Both the position numbers and the translations under genes were made by a program. Below, piece after piece: positions 7,654 through 15,388 of a stretch of 20,505 nt of DNA. The DNA lies in the NCBI GenBank assembly GCA_016929735.1, contig JAFGID010000198.1:1-20505 (forward strand). The letters run 5' to 3'. Positions within the stretch are counted from its first letter, which is position 1, and each line of letters opens with the position of its first letter. The notes below the pieces were generated by a model, which worked only from the letters and a program-made list of their open reading frames with translations, ran no database searches and was not told the DNA's origin. Origin of the DNA: Ignavibacteriales bacterium (GTDB lineage Bacteria; Bacteroidota; Ignavibacteria; Ignavibacteriales; Melioribacteraceae).

Positions 7654-9027
7654 ATGATCATTCACAGATATATTCTAAAAAATCATTTATTTCCGTTTAT
7701 ATTTTCGAATTTTATTATCATATCAGTCTTGCTTCTTCAATATTTGATGAAGATGGCTGATATGTTAATAGGCAAAGGTTTAAGTTATTGGATTATAGGC
7801 AAGTTTATTGTATACAACCTTGGGCATTTAACAGTACTTGCAGTTCCAATGTCAGCGCTTATTTCTACATTGATGGCGTTCGGGACTATGGGGCAAAATA
7901 ATGAGATAGCAATTTTTAAAGCATCCGGTGTCAGTCTATACAGAATGTTAATTGCTCCAATCATCGCAAGTATTATTCTTGCATTTTTACTCATCCAATT
8001 TAATAATTATGTGTATCCTCAAATGAATTATACTGCAAAAGTTTTAAGAGCTGACATTGCACAACAAAAACCAACTCTATCTTTAGTACCGGGAGTTTTC
8101 TCGCAGGAAGTACCATATTATGCCATTATGTTTCGCGAAGAGGACCAGAAAAATGAAATATTATACGATATCATCGTATTTGATTATTCCAATGCTGAAG
8201 TGTTAAATATAATAAAAGCGAAAGAAGGAAAAATATATTTTTCGAAAGATAGAAAAAGATTAATATTAGATTTGAAAGATGGTGAGATTCATCAATCGGA
8301 TAATATTTATAAAGTAAAATACAGAAAAGTGATTTTTGAAAAACACAGAATTGGAATGCCAGCCGAACAATTTTCTTTTCAGGAGACTATTACAGGTGAA
8401 CGAAGAAGTGAACGTGAACTTGGCGCCCATGAACTTTTAATCTATGTAGCAGAAATTGATTCTATTGGTTCAATTTATAAGAAAGATTTGATTAATAATA
8501 TTAAATTAAGTATGCTTGCAAAAAATACTTACCCATTTGATAGACAGCAAGAAAACATTGATAATCGAAGCTTTGCATATTTACGGGTAAGAGAAAAATT
8601 GATTGCATCACAAAATTCTATTAAATCTACAATTCAACTTATTAATAATAATAAAAATCTTTCAAATGAATATTGGGTTGAAGTTCATAAGCGATATTCC
8701 TTACCAGTTGCTTGTATAGTTTTCGTTTTAATTGGAGCTCCTCTTGGAACGATGATACGCAGGGGAGGTATTGGTATTGCAGCAGGTGTAAGTCTATTCT
8801 TCTTTTTAATTTACTGGATATTTTTAATAGGAGGAGAAAAGTTAGCAGACCGAGGATTATTATCTCCATTTTGGAGTATGTGGAGTGCAAATATTTTGTT
8901 TGGAGCTTTAGGAATTTTTCTGATTGTGAAATCCGCTAAAGAAACCATTACTCTAAAGTTTGATTTCCTAAAGAAATTACTACCAAAACGATTTCGAGTT
9001 GAAAGCAATGAAAATGAAAATAATTGA
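7654..9027 (+). CDS. LptF/LptG family LPS export permease (long form)
   Basis: A 457-residue inner-membrane protein of the YjgP/YjgQ family. Three N-terminal membrane segments lie at about 11-34, 48-77 and 98-122. A periplasmic beta-jellyroll follows (about 125-245), and three C-terminal segments lie at about 348-370, 373-393 and 405-427. Conserved family sequences include YRMLIAPII and GAPLGTMIRRGG, the cytoplasmic loop that couples to the ATPase. With LptB and a partner LptF/G subunit it extracts lipopolysaccharide from the inner membrane and passes it to LptC/LptA. It is about 90 residues longer than E. coli LptF. The extra length is a polar, probably helical insert (about 255-345) between the jellyroll and the fourth membrane segment. 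The next gene, the partner subunit, overlaps its end. I cannot say which of the two is LptF or LptG proper. Confidence 0.9.
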   Translation: MIIHRYILKNHLFPFIFSNFIIISVLLLQYLMKMADMLIGKGLSYWIIGKFIVYNLGHLTVLAVPMSALISTLMAFGTMGQNNEIAIFKASGVSLYRMLIAPIIASIILAFLLIQFNNYVYPQMNYTAKVLRADIAQQKPTLSLVPGVFSQEVPYYAIMFREEDQKNEILYDIIVFDYSNAEVLNIIKAKEGKIYFSKDRKRLILDLKDGEIHQSDNIYKVKYRKVIFEKHRIGMPAEQFSFQETITGERRSERELGAHELLIYVAEIDSIGSIYKKDLINNIKLSMLAKNTYPFDRQQENIDNRSFAYLRVREKLIASQNSIKSTIQLINNNKNLSNEYWVEVHKRYSLPVACIVFVLIGAPLGTMIRRGGIGIAAGVSLFFFLIYWIFLIGGEKLADRGLLSPFWSMWSANILFGALGIFLIVKSAKETITLKFDFLKKLLPKRFRVESNENENN

Positions 9028-10096
9028 TAAATATTTAATTAAACAATTTGTCTTAACAATTCTTTTTGCTTTGTTGACATTTTTCTCGTTATTTTTAGTT
9101 ATTGACTTAATGGAAAATCTCGACGATTTTGTTGACCATGATGTGCCTTTTGATATTATTATTAGATACTATGGTGTATTTATACCCGAGATTTTTCGGT
9201 TAATGATTCCTGTATCAGTATTACTTGCTTGTTTATTTACAGTCGGAAGAATGTCAACACAAAATGAGATTACTGCATTGAAATCGAGTGGTATTAGTTT
9301 ATATCGCTATATGCTTCCATTTCTTGCGGTTGGTTTATTTATCAGTATTTTTGCAATTTATTTCGGAGGTTATCTCGTTCCAATTGCTAATAAGGATAAA
9401 GAATATTTAGGACAAACCTATCTAAAGAAAGGTATTGAATATAGCAGTGATAGAATTTTATTTCAGGATAGTAATACACGAATAATATCAATAAATTATT
9501 ATGATGTCGTTTCGAATAATGCAAATAAAATAACAATACTTGACTTTAATCCTGAAAATATGGAGCAAATGATTTTTAGAATTGATGCAGATAGAATGCA
9601 GTATGATACATTGAACAAAGAATGGGTAGTATATAATGGTGTAAGAAGAAGTTTTGAAAACGATGACGAAGCTTTTTACTCATTCCAAACAATGCGACTA
9701 AGTAGTTTAAATTTTACTCCCAAGGATGTTATAAAAAAACAAAGAAAGCCCATCGAAATGACACTTAGTGAACTTTCTGATTATGCGGATGAGCAGCTTT
9801 TTGCTGGTAATGATCCAACAAGAATTTTAATAGAATATAATTCAAAAATATCATTTGCTTTTGCAAGTGTAATAATATTATTATTTGCCTTACCAATATC
9901 TGCAAACCGACGTAAAGGAGGAATGGCAATACAATTCGGAATAAGCGTGATGATTGCATTTATCTATTTAGCCGTCAGTAAGATGAGTGAATCTTTTGGT
10001 AAGAATGGCGTTCTTGATCCAATGCTTACAGCATGGTTACCAAATATCATTTTCTTTATAGGTGGCGTAATAAATATTTTACGAGCAGAGAAATAA
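9008..10096 (+). CDS. LptF/LptG family LPS export permease (partner subunit)
   Basis: The second YjgP/YjgQ permease, 362 residues from the ATG at 9008, close to the 360-366 of E. coli LptF/LptG. Family features are the N-terminal IIDKYLIKQF helix, the GRMSTQNEITALKSSGISLYRYMLP coupling segment after the second membrane span, a periplasmic jellyroll, and a C-terminal three-helix bundle beginning SFAFASVIILLFALPISANRRKGG and containing GVLDP.LTAWLPN. It would form the heterodimeric transmembrane channel of the LptB2FG exporter with the upstream gene. The start could be ATG 9008 or ATG 9014 (a TTG at 8999 is less likely); either overlaps the upstream stop by 20 or 14 bases, so translation is probably coupled. 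No obvious terminator separates it from the convergent DUF3467 gene 43 bases on. Confidence 0.92.
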   Translation: MKMKIIDKYLIKQFVLTILFALLTFFSLFLVIDLMENLDDFVDHDVPFDIIIRYYGVFIPEIFRLMIPVSVLLACLFTVGRMSTQNEITALKSSGISLYRYMLPFLAVGLFISIFAIYFGGYLVPIANKDKEYLGQTYLKKGIEYSSDRILFQDSNTRIISINYYDVVSNNANKITILDFNPENMEQMIFRIDADRMQYDTLNKEWVVYNGVRRSFENDDEAFYSFQTMRLSSLNFTPKDVIKKQRKPIEMTLSELSDYADEQLFAGNDPTRILIEYNSKISFAFASVIILLFALPISANRRKGGMAIQFGISVMIAFIYLAVSKMSESFGKNGVLDPMLTAWLPNIIFFIGGVINILRAEK

Positions 10097-10139
10097 GCAA
10101 ATATTTTTATAAATACCTTCTCTGATAAAATTTGAATTT

Positions 10140-10466
10140 TTAATTTATTTTATCTGGCTTTTCGATATTTGAAAAACCGAAATGAGGTGTCGGCGTACGT
10201 TCAATTTTTATCTCGCCAAATTTCTTTTCAAACCTTTCAATGTTTTCCTTCAATGCTTTCAAAAACATCTTTGCATGTTGTGGTGTTGTAATTATTCTCG
10301 AATATACTCTTGCTTTTGGTATCCCTGGTAATACGCGGGTAAAATCCATTATGAATTCTGCTGGCGAATGAGTTATCAGCACTAAATTTGAATAAATTCC
10401 CTCTGCTTCCTTTTCATTGAACTCAACATTAATTTGTTGTGATTTTACATCTTTTTCGTCTGGCAT
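10140..10466 (-). CDS. DUF3467 family protein
   Basis: A 108-residue soluble protein, full length for the DUF3467 family. The core reads NVEFNEKEAEGIYSNLVLI, then HSPAEFIMDF, then P.ARVYSRIITTPQHAKMFLKALKENIERFEKKFGEI, all typical of the family. Its function is unknown. Members occur widely in bacteria as small cytoplasmic proteins whose fold resembles a beta-strand sheet plus a long helix. It has a GAGGA Shine-Dalgarno upstream. It is cut off from the upstream TPR gene by an intrinsic terminator, so it may have its own promoter or rely on read-through. The lptG gene converges on it from the other side. Confidence 0.88.
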   Translation of the reverse strand: MPDEKDVKSQQINVEFNEKEAEGIYSNLVLITHSPAEFIMDFTRVLPGIPKARVYSRIITTPQHAKMFLKALKENIERFEKKFGEIKIERTPTPHFGFSNIEKPDKIN

Positions 10467-10486
10467 TTTTTCCTCAATTTTCTTTT

Positions 10487-10526
10487 ACAAAAACAATAAC
10501 CCGATCTCTAATTGAAATCGGGTTAT
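10487..10526 (-). terminator. Intrinsic terminator after the TPR gene
   Basis: A hairpin with arms 10497-10505 (TAACCCGAT) and 10517-10525 (ATCGGGTTA), extendable by one A-T pair, has an 11-base loop. On the minus strand it is followed by a U-rich tract (UUGUUUUUGU). It lies 25 bases after the stop of the TPR gene and just before the DUF3467 start. Confidence 0.8.
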
Positions 10527-10550
10527 AATATAATTTATTATTTCCTTATT

Positions 10551-11708
10551 CTAATTTTGATTCATCAATTGTTCTGCTCTTTCAAATGCTTTCATCGCTT
10601 CGTCGGTCATATTTAAATTCCCATATACCTTTCCTAATAAATTCCAAATCGCAACCTCGTTTGGTTCCATCTCAAGATATTTATTTAATAATGGTATTGC
10701 AGCTTCAAATTTTGCTTTATGTTCCTCGGTTTGTTTCTCTTCTAATTCAGCATCCATTCGAATCTTCTCGCCCCATTTAATATAATTTACTGCAAGATTA
10801 TATATAGCATTCTTATAATCAGGGTCAAGCTCAATCGCTTTCTTCAATTGCTCTTCTGCTAAATCGTATTTATCCATATTCAATAATATCGAACCAAAAT
10901 TGTATCTGTAATGTTTATTGTTAGGATCTTTGTCAACACTTGCTTGGAATGCATCTATTGCATCCGAAATTCTATTTGCAGCAACATAAGAATATCCCAA
11001 AAATACCATTATATTTTCGTCATTAGGATACTTTTGTTTTCCTTCGCTTAATGCTTCAATTGCTTCGTTGAAATATTTTAATGCTTCGGCACTGTCCGCT
11101 TTCGTATTTTTTTCTTGCAATCCTGCCCCGGTTTTATATAAAAGTTCTCCAAGTAATTCATAAGATTCTGCTGATTTCACATTCTTTACCATTGAACGTA
11201 GAGGATCTAACGATTGCTCTGGTTTTCCTAAACTAAGATATGTATAAGCTAAATTTTTATATGTACCACCTGAATCTGGCATGCATGTAATCGCAAACTG
11301 AAAATTTTCTGCTGCTTTTTCAAAATGCTGGATTGCAGTATTGTCGTCTGTTGCATTTGTTGCATCGTTAAAAGCCATAACACCAAGATTAAAAAATTTA
11401 CCCCAGTAAAATGTTTTTGTTTCATTAATTTTGGTTTCGTATGTTTTACTAATTTCAAGTGATTTATTGAAATTACCAAGCATTTGTTCATACTCACCTA
11501 ATTCACCATTTACAAATCCCAATAACCAATAAGCTTCATCATTCTTAGGATTTTTTGCTAATTCCTTTTCGAGAAATTCCTGTGCTTTGGGAAAATTTTT
11601 CTGGTCAATGTAGAGTTTTGCACTTGTCATCTCCGTTGACCCACATTGATAAGCAATAAGTCCAAAGGACATTGCTACTAATAGCGAAAATGCTATTAAC
11701 TTTTTCAT
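10551..11708 (-). CDS. Exported TPR repeat protein (putative lipoprotein)
   Basis: A 385-residue tetratricopeptide-repeat protein. Residues 1-21 are a signal peptide. Cys22 in AYQC could be lipidated, although Gln at position -1 departs from the usual lipobox. About seven TPR-like helix pairs follow to the C terminus, clearest at YWLLGFVNGELGEYEQML, YKNLAYTYLSLGKPEQSL, VFLGYSYVAANRISDAIDAF, YNFGSILLNMDKYDLAEEQL and NLLGKVYGNLNMTDEAMKAF. TPR arrays form a protein-binding solenoid; the partner is unknown. A periplasmic or outer-membrane scaffold role is inferred from the signal. A GGAG Shine-Dalgarno lies 6 bases before the ATG, and an intrinsic terminator follows the gene, so it is probably transcribed alone. 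Confidence 0.88.
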   Translation of the reverse strand: MKKLIAFSLLVAMSFGLIAYQCGSTEMTSAKLYIDQKNFPKAQEFLEKELAKNPKNDEAYWLLGFVNGELGEYEQMLGNFNKSLEISKTYETKINETKTFYWGKFFNLGVMAFNDATNATDDNTAIQHFEKAAENFQFAITCMPDSGGTYKNLAYTYLSLGKPEQSLDPLRSMVKNVKSAESYELLGELLYKTGAGLQEKNTKADSAEALKYFNEAIEALSEGKQKYPNDENIMVFLGYSYVAANRISDAIDAFQASVDKDPNNKHYRYNFGSILLNMDKYDLAEEQLKKAIELDPDYKNAIYNLAVNYIKWGEKIRMDAELEEKQTEEHKAKFEAAIPLLNKYLEMEPNEVAIWNLLGKVYGNLNMTDEAMKAFERAEQLMNQN

Positions 11709-11775
11709 TATTACTCCTTCATTAAAAATTATTATAATTTAATTAAATATTGAAATATTTTGTTTTTGAAACTAA

Positions 11776-11803
11776 CTTATAATTTCATAAATTTATACAG
11801 CAA
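11776..11803. promoter_or_regulatory. Candidate back-to-back promoters between the TPR gene and ada
   Basis: In the 131-base divergent gap, the minus strand carries TTGCTG (11798-11803) and TATAAG (11776-11781) with a 16-base spacer, oriented to the TPR gene. The plus strand carries a perfect TATAAT (11778-11783) 56 bases before the ada start but no good -35 box at the right distance. The two -10 boxes overlap, which would make the promoters compete. AT-richness makes this tentative. Confidence 0.28.
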
Positions 11804-11839
11804 ATTTAATAAAATTTTTAAAAAAATAATAGTTTATTT

Positions 11840-12931
11840 ATGAATACTTACGAAATTATTCGAAAAGCTCCGAAAGTCCTTTTACACGAACATCTCGATG
11901 GTGGTCTACGACCAATTACAATGATTGAATTAGCTAAAGAACAAAAATATGACAAAATACCAAAAGATGACCCTGAAGAGTTGCAATCATGGATCCATAA
12001 TGACTCTAATCGTGGTAATTTACCAGAGTATTTAAAAGGTTTTGAGCATACTTGTGCCCTTATGCAAACCAAGGAGTCTTTAGAAAGAGTTGCTTATGAA
12101 TTATTGGATGATATGGCTAATGATGGTATATGTTATGTCGAAACTCGATTTGCACCTGTATTTCATTTAAGTAAAGGATTGACTTTAGATGAAGTTATAA
12201 GAGCTGTCTTGTCGGGGTTAGAAAAAGGTAAACGAGATTTCAATGTTGGATATGGTTTACTTCTGTGTGCGATGAGAAATATGACAAATTCTTTAGAGAT
12301 AGCAGAACTTGCCGTAAAATTCAGAAATGAAGGTGTCGTTGGTTTTGATCTAGCGGGCGAAGAAGGTGGCTACCCCCCCAAAAAACATCTTGATGCTTTT
12401 AATTTTATTAAGAAATCGAATTTCAGTATTACGATTCATGCTGGAGAGTCATTCGGGAAAGAATCAATTTGGCAGGCAATACAATATTGTGGTGCACATA
12501 GAATAGGACACGGAACACACTTGTATGAAGATATGGAATATGATGAAGAAGGTAATATAAAATCTCTTGGAGATCTTGCTAATTATATTCTTGATAAAAG
12601 AATACCAATTGAAATATGTCTTACAAGCAATGTACACACAGGAGCAATTGATAAAATTGAAAATCATCCATTTATAAAATTATATAGACATCATTTTCGA
12701 GTTTTCTTAAATACCGATAATCGTTTGATGAGTCACACAACTTTAACGAAAGAATATCACACAGCAGTACAGACATTCAATTTAAATTTAGAAGATGTTG
12801 AAAAATTAAACATTAATGCAATGAAATCATCCTTCGCTCCATATAATGACAGATTAGAGTATATTTATAATATCATAAAACCGGGTTATCACGCAATCAG
12901 AGAAAATCTTTTATCACTAAAAACAGAATGA
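11840..12931 (+). CDS. add: Adenosine deaminase
   Basis: A 363-residue member of the adenosine/AMP deaminase amidohydrolase family, hydrolysing adenosine or deoxyadenosine to (deoxy)inosine and ammonia in purine salvage. Zinc ligands and catalytic residues are visible: HEHLDG (His16, His18), HAGE (His200, catalytic Glu203), HRIGHGT (His224) and NTDNRLMS (Asp293). The residue after the metal-binding Asp is Asn rather than the Asp of E. coli and mammalian enzymes; I recall the same TDN form in actinobacterial adenosine deaminases, so it need not mean loss of function. The length is normal. There is no clear Shine-Dalgarno. It is the first of seven closely packed genes, its stop overlapping the next start (ATGA). 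Adenine deaminase or aminodeoxyfutalosine deaminase activity is an alternative specificity that sequence alone does not exclude. Confidence 0.9.
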   Translation: MNTYEIIRKAPKVLLHEHLDGGLRPITMIELAKEQKYDKIPKDDPEELQSWIHNDSNRGNLPEYLKGFEHTCALMQTKESLERVAYELLDDMANDGICYVETRFAPVFHLSKGLTLDEVIRAVLSGLEKGKRDFNVGYGLLLCAMRNMTNSLEIAELAVKFRNEGVVGFDLAGEEGGYPPKKHLDAFNFIKKSNFSITIHAGESFGKESIWQAIQYCGAHRIGHGTHLYEDMEYDEEGNIKSLGDLANYILDKRIPIEICLTSNVHTGAIDKIENHPFIKLYRHHFRVFLNTDNRLMSHTTLTKEYHTAVQTFNLNLEDVEKLNINAMKSSFAPYNDRLEYIYNIIKPGYHAIRENLLSLKTE

Positions 12932-13272
12932 ATATGAAGAAACAATTATTCCAGAATTACAATTTTTCATTTAATAAGAATGATCGAAAAGTATTACTGA
13001 CATTTTGTAAACAGGCACTAAGACAAATGACCGGACAAGATGAATTCTACAATGAAGTTAGAATATTTAATTCAATTGTTGATAAATTAAATACACAAAC
13101 AGGAGAAGTGAAATTTACAAAAGATGAAAAGAACAGATTAGTCTTTAATTTAAAGGAAAACGTTAAAAACTTTGAAAAGGAATTGAAAAGAACAAAGTTT
13201 ATTAAAAAATGGTTAATTAAATCAGCATTAAAAAATTACAATGCTATTTTACAAAAATATTTCAGTGAATAA
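12928..13272 (+). CDS. Hypothetical protein, 114 residues
   Basis: I do not recognise this protein. It is basic and Lys/Asn/Phe-rich, with no signal peptide, membrane segment or cysteine pair; one Cys occurs at position 29. Secondary structure looks mainly helical (for example LTFCKQALRQM and NLKENVKNFEKELKRTKFIKKWLIKSALKNYNAILQKYF), with one central beta-like stretch (GEVKFTKDEKNRLVFNL). The ATG overlaps the ada stop as ATGA, and the gene ends 2 bases before hutU, so it is almost certainly translated as part of this operon; a second ATG two codons in is an equal candidate start. The tight embedding between two enzymes is the main evidence that it is a real gene. Confidence 0.75.
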   Translation: MNMKKQLFQNYNFSFNKNDRKVLLTFCKQALRQMTGQDEFYNEVRIFNSIVDKLNTQTGEVKFTKDEKNRLVFNLKENVKNFEKELKRTKFIKKWLIKSALKNYNAILQKYFSE

Positions 13273-13274
13273 AA

Positions 13275-14948
13275 ATGAATAAATTAATTAAGACTCCGAC
13301 TGGAAAAATATTAAATTGTAAAGGTTGGATACAAGAAGCCGCCTTAAGAATGTTATTAAACAATTTAGACCATGAAGTCGCTGAAAGACCAGAAGATTTA
13401 ATCGTATATGGTGGTTCAGGAAAAGCCGCAAGGAATTGGGACGCATTCAATGCTATTGTCGAATCATTAAAAAATCTTGAGAATGATGAGACGTTACTCG
13501 TTCAATCTGGAAAACCAGTTGGCATAATTAAAACCAACACAAATGCACCTCGAGTAATTATATCAAATTCTATGTTAGTTCCCGATTGGGCTAATTGGGA
13601 TGAATTTAGACGATTGGAAAATCTTGGTCTTACCATGTATGGTCAGATGACTGCTGGTAGCTGGATTTATATTGGTACGCAAGGAATTTTACAAGGTACT
13701 TACGAAACCTTTGCTGAAGCAGCAAAAAAGCATTTTAATAATGACCTATCGGGGAAATTTATATTAACAGCTGGATTAGGCGGAATGGGAGGAGCACAAC
13801 CTTTAGCAGCAACAATGAACGGAGCTGCATTTTTAGGGATTGATGTTGACAAATCAAGAATACAAAAAAGAATAGACACAGGTTATCTTGATAAAATGAC
13901 TGATAATTTAGATGAAGCTTTGAAATTAGTAATCAATGCAAAAGAGAAAAAAGTTGCATTATCTGTTGGACTTATTGGAAATGCGGGAGAAATTTTACCG
14001 CAAATTTTGGAGAGAGGAATAATTCCAAATGTCCTTACCGATCAAACTTCAGCCCACGATACTCTAAATGGATATGTACCAATGGGAATGCCTTTTGAAG
14101 AGGCAATCAAACTACGAAAAGAAAATCCTGCTAAATATATTGAATTAGCAAAAAATACGATTGTAGTTCACTTAAGAGCAATGCTAGAATTCCAGAAGCG
14201 AGGAGCAATTACTTTTGATTATGGAAACAACATACGTGGTGAAGCAAAAGAAAATGGAGTTGAGAATGCTTTTAACATTCCCGGCTTCGTGCCAGAATAT
14301 ATTCGTCCATTATTTTGTGATGGTAAGGGTCCTTTCAGATGGGCCGCTCTTTCGGGTGACCCAAATGATATTTATACTACCGACCAAGCAATAATTGAAG
14401 CTTTCCCCGAAAATAAATCTTTAATAAGATGGATTGAATTAGCACAAAAGAAAATAAAATTTCAAGGACTCCCCTCCCGTATCTGTTGGTTGGGATATGG
14501 TGAGAGAGCGAAGATGGGAAAGGTCTTCAACGATTTAGTTGCAAGTGCAAAAGTACAGGCACCAATTGTTATAGGTAGAGATCACCTTGATTGCGGATCG
14601 GTCGCTTCGCCAAACAGAGAAACAGAAGGGATGAAAGATGGAAGTGATGCAATCGCCGATTGGCCTATCCTCAATGTTTTGATGAATGCAATTGGTGGAG
14701 CAAGCTGGGTATCTGTTCACCACGGTGGTGGCGTCGGAATTGGGAAATCTATTCACGCAGGAATGGTAATAGTTGCAGATGGAACACCCGAAGCAGAGAA
14801 AAGACTTATGAATGTTTTAACATATGACCCTGCAATGGGAATTATTCGACATGCTGATGCTGGCTACGAGAAAGCAATTTCAAATGCAATAAAGTTTAAA
14901 ATTAAAATCCCAATGTTAAAAAAAAAATGGAAAAATATAAAAACATAG
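13275..14948 (+). CDS. hutU: Urocanate hydratase (urocanase)
   Basis: A 557-residue urocanase, full family length, converting urocanate to imidazolonepropionate in histidine degradation with tightly bound NAD+. Recognisable sequences are the N-terminal CKGWIQEAALRMLLNNLD, LIVYGGSGKAARNWD, the NAD-binding loop TAGLGGMGGAQPLA (around residue 167), LTDQTSAHDTLNGY, and the active-site segment GLPSRICWLGYGER with the essential Cys at 404 (Cys410 in the Pseudomonas enzyme). It ends with the family's HADAGYEKAI. The other pathway genes (hutH, hutI and a formiminoglutamate hydrolase) are not in the window, so the pathway must be completed elsewhere or the enzyme works alone. The last 22 bases overlap mgsA, and the C-terminal tail after IPML is encoded by a run of ten A bases. 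Confidence 0.97.
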   Translation: MNKLIKTPTGKILNCKGWIQEAALRMLLNNLDHEVAERPEDLIVYGGSGKAARNWDAFNAIVESLKNLENDETLLVQSGKPVGIIKTNTNAPRVIISNSMLVPDWANWDEFRRLENLGLTMYGQMTAGSWIYIGTQGILQGTYETFAEAAKKHFNNDLSGKFILTAGLGGMGGAQPLAATMNGAAFLGIDVDKSRIQKRIDTGYLDKMTDNLDEALKLVINAKEKKVALSVGLIGNAGEILPQILERGIIPNVLTDQTSAHDTLNGYVPMGMPFEEAIKLRKENPAKYIELAKNTIVVHLRAMLEFQKRGAITFDYGNNIRGEAKENGVENAFNIPGFVPEYIRPLFCDGKGPFRWAALSGDPNDIYTTDQAIIEAFPENKSLIRWIELAQKKIKFQGLPSRICWLGYGERAKMGKVFNDLVASAKVQAPIVIGRDHLDCGSVASPNRETEGMKDGSDAIADWPILNVLMNAIGGASWVSVHHGGGVGIGKSIHAGMVIVADGTPEAEKRLMNVLTYDPAMGIIRHADAGYEKAISNAIKFKIKIPMLKKKWKNIKT

Positions 14949-15388
14949 CACTCGTTGCTCATGATAATAGGAAAAAAGACTTAATCGAATGGGTTGAATG
15001 GAATTATGAAATTCTCATCGAGCACAATCTAATTTGCACTGGAACAACAGGAAAAATGGTTGAAAATGCTTTATTGAATAAAATTGAAATGAAAGAACTG
15101 AAAAAGAAAATTACTAAACTTAAATCTGGTCCTTTAGGTGGAGACCAACAACTTGGGGCATTAGTAGCAGAAGGAAAAATTGATATTTTAATATTTTTTT
15201 GGGACCCTATGCAACCCCAGCCACATGATGTTGATGTAAAAGCACTTCTAAGAATTTCAGTTTTGTATAATGTACCAACAGCTTGTAACCGTTCTACTGC
15301 TGATTTCATTATTTCTTCGCATTTAATGGATGAAAAATATTTATCGATACTTAAAGATTATTCGAAATATATTGAGCGGGAGTTATAA
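14927..15388 (+). CDS. mgsA: Methylglyoxal synthase
   Basis: A 153-residue methylglyoxal synthase, same size as the 152-residue E. coli enzyme. It converts dihydroxyacetone phosphate to methylglyoxal and phosphate, a bypass of lower glycolysis used under phosphate limitation or sugar-phosphate overload. All signature residues are present: ALVAHD (His12, Asp13), phosphate-binding GTTG (39-42), GPLGGDQQLGAL with catalytic Asp73 (E. coli Asp71), and FFWDPMQPQPHDVDVKALLR with Asp93, His100 and Asp103. The ATG lies inside the end of hutU, directly after its A-rich tract, so translation is probably coupled to hutU. The next gene starts on the base after its stop. No other triose-phosphate or methylglyoxal-detoxifying gene is nearby. 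Confidence 0.97.
   Translation: MEKYKNIALVAHDNRKKDLIEWVEWNYEILIEHNLICTGTTGKMVENALLNKIEMKELKKKITKLKSGPLGGDQQLGALVAEGKIDILIFFWDPMQPQPHDVDVKALLRISVLYNVPTACNRSTADFIISSHLMDEKYLSILKDYSKYIEREL

Noticed and set aside
8642..9008. Several overlapping open frames on both strands inside the first lpt permease
   Set aside because: They are shadows of the membrane-protein code in other frames, with no conserved sequence and no independent spacing.
15004..15309. 101-residue open frame opposite mgsA
   Set aside because: mgsA has every catalytic residue; the antisense product resembles nothing and has no upstream signals.
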